Under the pieces are notes generated by a model, which was not told where the DNA came from, searched no databases, and worked only from the letters and a program-made list of their open reading frames with translations. A program made the position numbers and the translations under genes. Shown here in pieces: positions 1 to 10,158 of a stretch of DNA of 64,000 nucleotides; position 1 is the stretch's first letter, and each line of letters starts with the position of its first letter. This DNA is from Viscum album (taxonomy: Eukaryota; Streptophyta; Magnoliopsida; Santalales; Viscaceae): assembly GCA_963277665.1 (NCBI GenBank), contig OY728123.1, positions 630,042,915 to 630,106,914 of the forward strand, read 5' to 3'.

Positions 1-831
1 GTCGTATTTATTGATGAAATTTTGGTATTTTATAAAAATAATGAGGATCCTTAAAAACTTCTAATGGTTGTTTTGAAAATAATAAAAGAAAAGAAACTAT
101 ATGGAAACTTCAGAAAGTTTTATTTTTGGTTGAAAGAGATTTCTTTTCCTGGGAACATTTTAAATAATGATGGAATAATAGTTGATCCTTCCAAAACAAA
201 AGTAGTTGATGAATGGCCAAGACCGACAAATGTGATAGAGATTTTTATTTTTATGGGATTAACAGGTTATTACCAATGGTGTGTTAAGAACTTTTGAAGG
301 TTATCTATCCTGATAACTAAGTTAACACGGAATGGGGTTAAATTTTTTTGGAGAGAGGAATGTGATGCTTGTTTTCAGGAACTGAAGAAGAGATTTTTGA
401 ATTCTCCAGTTTTTTCATTACATTCCCAAAATGGTGAGTTTTTCTTCTATAGTAATGCTTCTTTGAAGGTACATGGTTTTGTTTTCATGCAGAATGATTA
501 TGTAATTGCCTATGCATCGAGACAACTTAAACCTCATGAGATAAATTATCCCACACATGATTTGGAATTGGTAGCTATGGTTTTTTCTTTGGAAATTTGG
601 AGGCATCATCTATACGGAACCAAATGCCTAATATATACTTACTATAAAAGTCTAAAGTACATATTCACTCAGAAGTAATTAAACATGAGACAGAGAAGAT
701 GGCTAGAACTGATAAAGAATTATGATTGCACGATCAATTACCATCCTGAGAAAGTAAACAAAGTGGAGAATGCCTTAAGTCAGAAACATCATGCATCATT
801 AATCATGCTATGTTTGAAACACGATAATTGA
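1..831 (+). pseudogene. P1 pol remnant, part 1: end of reverse transcriptase, RNase H and tether (Ty3/gypsy)
   Basis: Reading frame 1 from the first base gives the C-terminal half of a gypsy reverse transcriptase, beginning exactly at its catalytic box, then the RNase H. The polymerase motif reads FIDE (7-18) where the family has F/Y-x-DD, so the second catalytic Asp is Glu. The RNase H first Asp is also lost: SNAS at 451-462 in place of TDAS. The HDLE box that carries the catalytic Glu is kept (556-567). The landmarks [10 protein letters not shown] and RQRRWLEL are easy to recognise. In-frame stops lie at 52-54, 295-297 and 676-678, and the frame ends near 831. The 5' part of the element lies outside the window. 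In life this enzyme copied element RNA into DNA inside virus-like particles; this copy is dead. Confidence 0.93.
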
Positions 832-869
832 TTAATGATTTGATGAATTTTGGGTTAGAGGTTATTGGT

Positions 870-2345
870 GTAGGGACTATATATGTTTTGTTTTGGGTTT
901 CAGTGCAGTCTTTGTTGTCAGACAGATTTTAGTAAGCGCAGAAGGAAGACCGTGAGATATAGAAAAAGGTAGAATTGGTTTAAATGGGTAAGTTTCTAGA
1001 ATTTAACCTTGATAAAGATTGTGTTTTAATATTTGGAAAAGGTTGTGTCTGCCTTGTGATTGTCAGTTGAAGAAATATTTGTTGTCTGAATCTCATAGTT
1101 CTCAATTTTCTATTCATCCTAGAAATAATAAGATGTACAGAGACCTTCGGGAGTATTATTGGTGGTATGGAACGAAAAGAGATATTGCTAATTTTACCAT
1201 GAAATGTTTGATGTGTCAACAGGTTAAAGTAGAGAGTCAGTTACTGAAAGGGATGCTTCTGACTTTTCCAGTTCCGTAGTGGTAATGGGATAATGTATCC
1301 ATGTAATTTGTCATTGGAATACCAAAGACTTCTCAAAGTAACAATGCTATTTGGGTTATTATTGATCGGATAACAATGTCTGCATATTTTCATTCTATTT
1401 GAGATATAATGACTTTCGATTATCTTTCTCGATTATACCTCAAGTAGATTTTCAGGTTACATGGAGTTCCTTTTTCCATTATATCTGACCGAGATCCCAG
1501 GTTCACTTCTATCGTTTGGAAGGGACATCAGAAGTCATTGGGAACAAAGTTAAATTTCAGTATAACATTTCATCCTCAATCAGATGGGCAGTTAGAACGT
1601 TCGATTCAAACTTTAGAGGATATACTTCGAGTGTGTTCAATAGACTATCTGGGACGTTGGGATCAACATGTTTCTTTAGACGTGTTTTCTTGTAATAACA
1701 GTTTTCATTCCCGTATTTAGATGGCACCTTTTGTGGCCTTGTATGGGAAGCGTTGTCGGACTCCAGCGTTTTGGGATGAATTTGGTGAAAGAAAGTTGAT
1801 GGGGTTGGAATAAGTATAAAAAGTGGCTGAGAAAGTGAGGATGATCTAGCAGCACATGAGGATAGCTTAGAGCAGGCGTAAAAGTTATGTAGATAATAGA
1901 AGGAAAGATTTATCTTTCGAGGTAGGTGACCATGTTTTCCATAAAATCTCTCCTTGTAAAAGTGTGATGCGTTTCTGTAAGAAACAGAAGTTAATTCCAT
2001 GGTCAAATGGTCCTTTTGAAATCTTGGAGAAAGTTGGAACAGTTGTATACTGCGTAGCTTTGCCTCCGAGCTTGTTTCAGGTACACAATGTTTTACATGT
2101 TTCGATGTTGAGAATGTATGTTCCAGATTCATTAAATGTCTTGAGCCCAGAACCTATTTAGCTGGAAGAGAACCTTTCTTATGAAGAGAAACCAGTTCAT
2201 ATTCTCGATCAAGGGGAACCGTTATTTTAGAATAAGGTAATCCACCAGGTAAATGTATTTTTGAAGAAACCACATGGTTGAAGAAGTAACATGGGATTCT
2301 GAAAATGCTATGAGGGAAAAATACCCTCAGTTGTTTAATAAGTAA
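870..2345 (+). pseudogene. P1 pol remnant, part 2: integrase with chromodomain-type tail
   Basis: The protein continues in frame 2 (about 1,019-2,161), so at least one frameshift separates it from the RNase H part. Visible are the zinc-binding HHCC region ending in CLMCQQVK, then the DDE core. The first core Asp is replaced by a TAA stop at 1,304-1,306 (family MDF). The second Asp lies in an intact SDRD (1,484-1,495), and the Glu in QLERS is present (1,595-1,597). The GPFEILE and VHNVLHVSMLR landmarks of the Tekay/Del group follow (about 2,015-2,120). After a stop at 2,159-2,161 and a further frameshift, a chromodomain-like end (TWDSENAMREKYPQLF) runs to a stop at 2,343-2,345. This arrangement just upstream of the polypurine tract and LTR identifies a chromovirus. 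Integrase inserts the cDNA; chromodomains usually steer it to heterochromatin. Confidence 0.92.
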
Positions 2346-2365
2346 ATGAAATTGTGAGGACAAAA

Positions 2366-2385
2366 TTTCAAAAAGGTAGGGATAA
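2366..2385 (+). other. P1 polypurine tract
   Basis: A purine run (AAAAAGGTAGGGATAA) lies immediately before TGTAACACCCC, the standard 5' end of gypsy LTRs. It is where plus-strand DNA synthesis starts in this family. Its position 40 bases after the pol stop fits an element end. Confidence 0.8.
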
Positions 2386-3091
2386 TGTAACACCCCATGT
2401 TTTTCTAAAAATAAATATAAATGCAGGGAACTTTATTTTAAGTAGATTTTTATAACTAGCCTTTTAATATAATTTTTCACTTCTATGTTTTGAATTTCAA
2501 TAAACTGTCATCTTCAATTGTGTTCAGTATGTTATTTGGAGTCTATTGGAACCAACTTGTTTTTTTGGTGAAAAGTAAAATACCCTTATGAATAGTAATA
2601 TGACCCTAATGAATAGTAAATATTATTATTATTTTATTTTTTTAATTTTTTAAGATAATAGCATCTAGGTTAATTTTTTATTGAGATATAGAAGTAGTTA
2701 CAGAATTAGAATTGTTAATTTTTGAATTAATTAATATTTTATTTAAAAATTAAATTAATAATATTTAGAAAATTATTTTCACAAAATGGAATTCATTTTT
2801 TAAATCCAACCATTGATAAATTGTTAGAGTAAATTTTGGGAATTTTTCCGAAACAGTTGATTTTTCGGTGAATAGTAAAAAATACAATTTTTAGTTTCGG
2901 TGTGTTAATGACATCATTAATGATATAATAATGATGTCATAAATTTGGTATACTTGTGTATAGTTAAATAAGATGTTAGGTGTCTCAATTTGATTATACC
3001 ATGGGCCAATACCATGGGAAAGCCCATGGGTTTTCAAATACCACTCAGGAGGTGTCCTTAGAAAATTTTTTAAACAATCCCACACTTTTCC

Positions 3092-3098
3092 TATAAAT
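3092..3098 (+). promoter_or_regulatory. TATA box of the P1 LTR
   Basis: CTATAAATACC lies 706 bases into the LTR, preceded by a short pyrimidine stretch. It is the expected U3/R promoter of the retrotransposon. A comparable box lies 631 bases into the P3 LTR. Confidence 0.6.
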
Positions 3099-4550
3099 AC
3101 CAACTCTTCCCTTAATTTAATTAATTCCCAATTCTCCCCTAACGAAGATATGGCTTCCTTAAATTAATAGTAGTCCTCCCAAGGTTTCCTCAGTCACCCA
3201 AGGTCCCAAACATAAAGTTCTAAGGGTTACTCTACAAGGTAAGAAAAATCTCAATTTCTTTCTTTTTCCATTCATGTTCTCTTTTATGTGGTATATCTTT
3301 CAATTTTCCATACCATGTTCTTATTTCCTTATTTTTGTTGATATATTATGTTTTATTATTCATTTATAGAGGTGTTACCCTTTTCCCCTCTCTTATTAAT
3401 GTTTTCTAAAACCCTATCGCATAGCCTTTGGGCAACCGAATTTTTGTAAGAGATTTCACACTTATTCTTTTATTTTGAGTTCCATCCTTATTCATTCTTC
3501 ATATATCCTTACCCAAGAGGCATGAAATCACCAGAAATCATGTATATTCAGGATGTTATCATGTTTATGTAAAATTAATCATCATTATTCTTCTCCTCTC
3601 CCACTTATTGAAGGAATAAAATCATTATCCGTTATGTGTCGAATTACAGATATCGTGGACGATGTGATTTCAATTCCCATTAATTATTTAAACTCTGGTC
3701 ATGAAACCATTTATATAGTTGAACCATGTTGTAATATATGTGTTATTACTGACCCATGGTTATGCAATTCATTAGTACTCATGGTTCTAATTTATAATAC
3801 AAAACGATGTTGTCATTATCAAAGAACCACCAATATGATCTGAACGAACATCATTAATGATTTAACATATGAATCATCCTCTTATTAAAAATAAAAATGA
3901 TAAATGGAATAAATTATGGTACTTGAAATATGTAATTATCCTTCCATTGAAATTCTATAATTTCAGTTGAAATTGATAAGAACATCCACCATGAACCGAT
4001 CATGGAAATCGGGTTAAGAACTCACCCAAAAATAGTGCAAGGAGAAAAATACTAACAATTAAATGTTGAAAGGATTTTATGAAATGATAATATAATATGT
4101 TATAAACATTAAAATGATTCTATCAAATACTAATAACACTTTTTTAACCATTATACAAGAAGTTTAAACAAGTTTTAAGTAAGACAAACCCGAGGTAAGG
4201 GAATTCTTAAACCGATTTCCATTCGTTGGGTTAACCTTCTACTACATTATTTACGTGTTATTTAAATTGTTTGTGTGATAGGTTATATTTATATTATGTT
4301 ATATTATATGTATTTAAATTATATATACATACTCCATACACTCTATTAAGTCTTTATTCAATTTTATGATATTTATAATGGGACTTTCCTTAAAAATCCA
4401 CTTTTTTAAATTCGGTTTTATGAAATTACAAAGCAATGTTTTTATGGAATTATTCATGTAGTATTATTTTGTTTTGGTTATTGGGAATTATTTATAATGA
4501 ATTGTGGTACCTATATCTCCATCAAATGTATTGGGTATGTGTATGTTGGA

Positions 4551-4656
4551 GGTCAGCCGTATGGTTACTCCAAGTGTAACTGCGATGGTTACACAAAGTA
4601 AGGTAGCCGTGAGGGTTACAGATTATAAGGTAGCCAAGAATGGTTACAAGATTATG
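4551..4656 (+). repeat. Four-unit tandem array of 25-28 bp in the P1 LTR
   Basis: Units start at 4,551, 4,576, 4,602 and 4,629. Each contains a GGTTAC core, three of them preceded by AGCC-type bases (AGCCGTATGGTTAC, GCGATGGTTAC, AGCCGTGAGGGTTAC, AGCCAAGAATGGTTAC). The array lies in the R-U5 side of the LTR about 490 bases before its end. The region around it is not repeated. Confidence 0.7.
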
Positions 4657-5144
4657 TAAGTAATTCCCCAAGATACCACTATGATTATATTTATTTTCTC
4701 ATATTTTTTGGGATCCTGTGTAATCTCATGTTACACAAAGTACGTATATATGGGTGACAAGCGTGTCTTTTGAAAATGTTTTCATACGTTATGAGTATTC
4801 ATATAGTAATGTGATCTTTCCTCGTTTTCATCCCTTACTGAGCTTTTATGCTCATCCCAAGTTTTTAAATGATTTTCACATGTTAATGGATGTGTAAGAC
4901 AAGGAAAGAAGACATGATAAATGTTGTATAATTTTCAAGGAGTCTTGTTGTAAGTTTTAATGTATTATATTGTAAAAATAATGGAAACTATATTTATGGT
5001 ATCAACTTTGTAATAATGTTTAATGTTGTGAATATATTGTCCTAATTATCTAAAGCTATAAACTTTAAAAGATCTTAAATGTAAAATTAAGTGTTTTATT
5101 GACTAAATTAAGGATGATATATGTAATAAGGTCGGGTCTTTATA

Positions 5145-6592
5145 AAACAAGACAATTCGGACATGAGTTAAGGGATTTCTTATATCACTTTTAATTCCAT
5201 GAGATTTCTATTATTCACCATTTATTCATTACATGTGGTGTATTGTGTAATGATATTTGATATATAATATCATGATTCTTTTTACATTCATGATATTATG
5301 TGATTAATTTGGTGGTTATTAACTTTTGGTCGTATGAATCGATTGATTACAACGTGGTAAGGGGTTTTCATCTCATGTTTTTATTCTCATGAGATTCATG
5401 CCATATTTGCCCCTATTTCCTTTTATGTGGTGTATATACTGACCATGATTGTATTAATTGGGTAATATAATTCAATTTATGGGTATTTACATATTCATTG
5501 TATGATCCTTCTTTCATAGAATGTATATTTTGTAAGTTATCAAATCGTTAAGGGAAACTTTCACCTTCCTATTTTAGTCAAAGACTACATTTTGTTATGT
5601 ATTTTAATTTACATCATGTAATGTTAGGATATATTCTTCTATATCCTTATGGATGAAAATTTTATGTCCCAGTGATGAGATACCCTTTTTATCTCATCAA
5701 ATCATTTTTTGGATTTTAATGTGATGTCGTTAGGCTGTGATATTTTTGTGAGTGAACTTCTTTACCCAATTTTAATTCATTGGGTTAAACTTCTACTTCT
5801 TGATTATTTCGTGCAATGTATATGTGTGAATGAAATATGATTTTTTTATACATAATATCGAATTATATTGGGTGTATTAATTTTTTCCATAGATAATTTT
5901 GTCATTTATTTGTCTTTAATCTAAGGGTATGTATATGTTATGGTATTGGGAATTGTTTACGTATTAGGGCTGTTCCCTGATAAATCTATGGCGGGTGAGC
6001 CCTAGATAGCTCTCCAATTCATTGGGTAATGTGATAGAGGTAAATTTTAATGTTTCTCCTTAAAGATGTAGGGAATATACTATGATGGGTATTCTAATGC
6101 GACTCCCTTTGTATCTATGATAGATAAAATGTAAGTATGATATGGATCCCATAAGTTACCATATAATTTATGATTTCTATGTGTTATTCATAAATAATAT
6201 GATTTGATAAGGTATGTTATGATTAAAATTATGGTTTCATGGATTTTTATTTATTGATGGACTATTTTTTTTATTTTATAACCCTTAATATGATTTTTAT
6301 GCTCATCCCACATTTTTTTGAAATTTTTTCCACATGACTTAAATATGAATAGGGTTAAGGATGGGATCATGGAAAACAAATGATGTCTACAACATGGTAA
6401 TAGACATGTTTGTTTAAGAGTTTTTATTTTATGAAAAATGGATACTGAGTAGTTGTGTTTACCTATAACTATCAAGTTATTATGTAACAGTTATGGTCTA
6501 ATTCTCTAAAACTCCAAACCAGAAATGATCCATAATGTGATCTATTGACATAATTCAAGATTATGTAATTTTCAAGGATGTGTCCTTCTACA
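5145..6592 (+). mobile_element. 5'-truncated second copy of a P1-like LTR
   Basis: From about 5,335 this stretch follows the order of the right half of the P1 LTR. A GTGGTAAGG stretch followed by TTTTATGTGGTGTAT matches 3,235-3,290. CATTGGGTTAAACTTCTACT (5,782) matches 4,224. TATGCTCATCCCACATTTTT (6,298) matches 4,850. The ends align: ATTGACATAATTCAAG to CTTCTACA (6,592) against ATTGACTAAATTAAGG to CTTTATA (5,144). The TGTAACACC start, U3 and TATA box are missing, so it is a truncated LTR placed directly behind a complete one. Confidence 0.7.
5165..5520 (+). repeat. Direct repeat of about 180 bp, two units
   Basis: Units at about 5,165-5,335 and 5,345-5,520 share TTAAGGGATTTC / GTAAGGGGTTTTC, then CCATGAGATT / TCATGAGATTCATG, then ACATGTGGTGTATTG / TTATGTGGTGTATA. 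Both are diverged. The first unit is an extra copy of the start of the truncated LTR's conserved part. Confidence 0.5.
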
Positions 6593-9500
6593 TTCCTTAA
6601 AAATTGGTAATAAAATATAAGCTATCAAATCAATTTTTTTTTTTAAAATAAATATATAATAAAAACAATAATAAAATCTTCCTTAAAAACAATATTAAAT
6701 CCAATAACAAATAAATGTAATAAAATACAAAAAAATACGTAGTAATAATTTAAAATATAACTAAATCCAAAAAAAACATAAATAATTTGAATAATATAGA
6801 AAAAATTAATTAAAATTTTTACAAGATTCATTTGAAAAATTCAAAACACTTAAGATATCAATTTTAATTGAAAGTGGTCTATTGGAAATCTTCTATAACA
6901 AATAGGGTTCAAGATACTAGTTATTGAATGTATAAATTTTGAAACTCATCAAATATCATTTATGTTAACCATGGAAAATTTAAGGATGATATAATACATA
7001 AAAAATTCCATCAAAAAAATTACACAATGATTTAATTTATATTAAAATGGTGTTAAAGACACTAAAACACCATGTGAATTAAAAAAAATTTAATTATAAG
7101 AAAAAACATACGAGGAGATGTTGATTCCATCATGAAATGTTTTCATCCAACAAAAGTGGGTAGAATTAGTCAAACATAGGCCATGTGAGAACGTTAATAT
7201 TGAATTACACACATAAATCCAATAAAATATGAAAGATATAGGCCACAAAGACCATGGGAATAAAGAAAAGATAATATGGATGAAAGAATACAAATATGAT
7301 GGAAGAGAGGAGTGGCTTATTTAGATGAAACTATGCATTTGATGAATATTTCCTTGATTTATGAAAAGGAAGAGGGGTAGAAGCATGATTTGACTATGGT
7401 GATGTGTCATGGGAGGCTTCTTGACTATTGGGGAGTCAATTTTAAGACCCCACTCATAAATAGGGTTTTTATATAATTTTTTTAAATGGATACATTGTCG
7501 GTCAACATGGTTCGACTGTTCTATTCATAGACCATTTCTTTGATACAACCCAACCTTTCTACACAACATGGACACTTCAAGATTCTTGAAACCATGCATC
7601 TTGAGCATGAAACATAGAAAATTAAATATATTTTTTTTTGTAAAAATACATTTAAAACCTTGAAATAGTATCCTAAATAAAAAACTGAAAATTATTTATC
7701 CAAAACGGACAATGAGGTATTACAATTCATCAAACGAAAATACTTTTTTCACTTAGACAAGATTCAACTAAATAAGAAACTAATGAAAAAACAAGAAAAA
7801 TCAATTCAATGAGATAAATTTTTAATTATTTTTCCATATATATATATTTAATATTATTCGGATATCTCATGTAGGAATCTCCCATTCATATTTAATATTC
7901 ATAGAAAACAATATATAAATACATGGAATAAATAAATCCATGAGCATCTCTATAATGAGAAGTAATCGAAGAATAAAAAATAGGATGAGGAGAAAATATG
8001 GATTTTTAAACCATCCATTTAAGATTTTCAATTTATTTTACTTGTCGAATTTGGAGTCAAATCAGATAATTTAAAACAAAAATGGACATAACTAAATGGA
8101 AACAGAGACCAAATATTGGTATCCCCTCCATATAAAATAAACCTTATACTGTTATAGTAAACAAAGATAAGTGAAATAAATATATTCATCTTAAATTCAA
8201 TTGATACCCATGATTATGTAATGCCGAAAAGATGGTATCTACAGAAGAAAAATAGTTCTCCATGTGATTATCAGAATCTAATTAAAAGAGGAACATAAAT
8301 CATTTATTAAGGTAAATACATAAGATTTATATATTAATTATTATTTCTAAAACATGAAGGAAATAAGTACTTTTAATATGAAAAAGAATACAAAAACAGA
8401 TATGATAAAGAACATACATAAAAAATTTCATTTACCTCTGGATGTTTTTAGAAAAATATTATTTCAAAATGTTGGGTGAGCATATGATAACTTCTTTAAT
8501 TGATTCCCCAAAATATAAATTTTTCAATATTTTCCTAATCAACCAAATTGATGAAAGGTTCTCAAACTCTCATATATGATGGCCTAGAATTAACCAACCT
8601 CATATAATATAAGTACACCATTGATATATTATTCACTTAATTAACAAAATATTTTATGTGCATGTTGACCATCGCTCTATCTAATTTTAGGATGTAAGGA
8701 ATCTTTTTACATTTTCTATACTGATGAATTACCTTTATTTTCAGCAAATAGTTGGATGTTATATCTTGATGTAGGTTTTAAATTTATATTAAATTCCACC
8801 AACATGACCCTCTTGACTATGTATATTTAAATTTATGATATATAACAACACTTGTAAATTGTTTTATAAAAAGGCTTTATTTATATAAATTATATTTAAT
8901 TGGGTCATTGAGGACTATCTTAGAAGGTAATGGTGTCACCTCCTCGAAAATGTTTGTATAATCCTTTACCTTGTAGCCGTATTACTATAGTCTCGTTAAT
9001 AACATTACATTTTCCACTTTCACATTATTAGGGTAATGAAACCCCATAAACATGGCCTTTATGTATTTATATGATATTTCTTTTAGATAATGATCATAAC
9101 AAAGGGTTTTCCACAATTTATTTCTTGACCGCTTGAACATGACCATGGAAACAACCACATCAGAAGTCGTTGGAGTCGCCAAAGAATTATAGATTCCTCC
9201 AACCTTCCCAATCCAACACATCTCCCATTATAGAGCCTAATAATATCAGAATATTGGTAGTTGGTTCCTGTGTAACTCTAAGATATAATCCATAGATTTA
9301 GATAAATTTTATCTGATCACATAATTTTGAGTTTGAGTAGGATTAATAACCATATGGTGTATATCAAATTAATTAAAATAAGTGTCCCTTAACACTACGT
9401 CAATTACATTCTCCCCTCTATTCACCAACTGTATTCACGAAGGAATACTTAAAATAACTTGTAAAGAAATACTATCAAAATTTCAATTTAAATTAAAAAA

Positions 9501-9658
9501 AACATTTATCCCCTATATGATGCATGTCAATTCATATTGAGTCATTGGAAAATTTATTTCTAAAGGATTATGGTTCATAGTAAATAATATGGAAACTAAA
9601 TATTTTCCATTTGTTTAAAGGATTTGAGGTTGAATTATATCTTTTGGGGTATTATTTC
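6593..9658. other. AT-rich stretch without a recognisable gene
   Basis: Apart from the possible LTR remnant above I see no supported feature. The longest open frame on the minus strand (8,985-9,221, 78 residues) matches no family I know. Another at 6,643-6,831 is a low-complexity hydrophobic translation of AT-rich DNA. Neither has neighbours or domains to support it. Confidence 0.5.
6600..8130 (-). mobile_element. Possible remnant of a minus-strand LTR (R region)
   Basis: Between about 7,330 and 7,480 the order of motifs resembles the R/promoter side of the M1 LTR at 18,110-18,300: TTCCTTGATTT, then a GAAGAGGGG or GGGGGTGGGG stretch, then GATGTGTCATGGGAGG or GATGTGTGGGGAAGTGGGAGG, then a T-rich stretch reading as a TATA box on the minus strand (GGGTTTTTATATAA at about 7,465). 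A CCCCTCC polypyrimidine stretch at about 8,120 could be a polypurine tract on the minus strand. Neither end is clear, and the match is by eye only. Confidence 0.25.
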
Positions 9659-9684
9659 TAACTCTCAAAAACTTCACTTCAATG
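9657..9684. repeat. Target-site duplication, left copy (LINE insertion)
   Basis: CTAACTCTCAAAAACT directly precedes the poly-T end of the inserted fragment and recurs at 10,135 as CTAACTCTCAAACACT, one mismatch in 16 bases. Direct repeats of this length are the hallmark of target-primed LINE insertion. Confidence 0.75.
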
Positions 9685-10134
9685 TTTTTTTTGTAATTTT
9701 ATTAAAAAAAGGAAAGTAAAATAAAGTACAAAGAAGGAGAAGCCAGGACGAGCTCTCCTCCGGAAGAGAGACTACGAGGGTCTGAAGTAGTGTAAACCAA
9801 GGGCATCCCCATTAATAAAATCAATCCCCTTAGGTTTAATGCTGCCATCCATGTGGTAAAACACCTCCGTCGTGCCAGGGTACTCCACCGAGGCTATGTA
9901 GTATGCCACCATGTTCTCCTCCCTCCATGTGTGTCGTATACGAATGTTTCCATTGAGGATCCTTTTTCATTTCCTGATAGTATATCATATCAACCATGGT
10001 GCGACACCACACCCTTTCAAGGAATCATGGACAACCAAGCAGTCCTTTTCAACTTCTGAGATGGCCATCCCCTGCTGTCTACACAAGGTAATCCTGGAGA
10101 ACATCTCCATAGCCTCCGCTTGGAGAGAGGTTCC
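9685..10134 (-). mobile_element. 5'-truncated LINE-like retroposon with poly-A end
   Basis: On the minus strand the fragment ends in an AATAAAA signal (plus 9,697-9,703) and an eight-base A tail (plus 9,685-9,692). It is flanked by near-identical 16-base direct repeats, so it is a retroposed copy cut off at its 5' end. It is visibly richer in G+C and CpG than everything around it (CCGTCGTGCC, GTCGTATACG, ACCGAGG), so it is younger than its host DNA or comes from a different source. The coding part is described separately. A processed copy of a host gene with the same domain is the alternative to a LINE. Confidence 0.78.
9772..10134 (-). pseudogene. RNase H-like (RVT_3 type) C-terminal fragment of the LINE-like copy
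   Basis: One minus-strand frame runs from the truncation point to a stop at 9,772-9,774. It reads like the last part of the plant LINE-type RNase H-like domain. A conserved-looking EVEKDCLVVHDSL stretch is followed by CGVAPWLI and, near the end, the RHTWREEN motif that in this family precedes an A-D pair; here the pair has become AYY. The protein closes with DALGLHYFRPS. Two in-frame stops (9,985-9,987 and 9,967-9,969) fall between the APWLI and WREEN parts, so it is dead. RNase H domains remove RNA from RNA-DNA hybrids, but many plant RVT_3 copies have lost catalytic residues. The family assignment is by motif recall only. Confidence 0.68.
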
Positions 10135-10158
10135 CTAACTCTCAAACACTCTAATGGA
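10135..10158. repeat. Target-site duplication, right copy (LINE insertion)
   Basis: CTAACTCTCAAACACT follows the 5'-truncated end of the fragment and repeats 9,659-9,674. It marks the exact upstream boundary of the insertion. Confidence 0.75.

Larger units (their letters stand above)
2386..5144 (+). mobile_element. P1 3' long terminal repeat (2.76 kb)
   Basis: The LTR starts with TGTAACACCCC after the polypurine tract and ends with GTCGGGTCTTTATA, a one-base-decayed form of the common gypsy end GTCGGGTC-TTACA. Inside are a TATA box (3,092), a 25-28 bp tandem array (4,551-4,656) and a TTTATGCTCATCCC motif (about 4,845) that recurs in the adjoining copy at 6,298. The U3 contains GTGAATAGTAAAA (about 2,869), whose reverse complement recurs in the U3 of the minus-strand LTRs, so P1 and the M copies belong to related families. 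The right end runs straight into a second LTR piece, with no primer binding site between. Confidence 0.82.

Noticed and set aside
397..2161. Open frames on the minus strand across P1 pol (418-609, 980-1,219, 1,557-2,132)
   Set aside because: They lie opposite clear pol coding in the plus frames and their translations show no domain; they are shadows.
8985..9221. Minus-strand open frame of 78 residues
   Set aside because: No similarity to any family I know; length is within chance for the many frames tested.
9853..10138. Plus-strand open frames in the LINE fragment
   Set aside because: The minus strand carries the RNase H-like reading, the poly-A signal and the tail; the plus frames are shadows in G+C-richer DNA.
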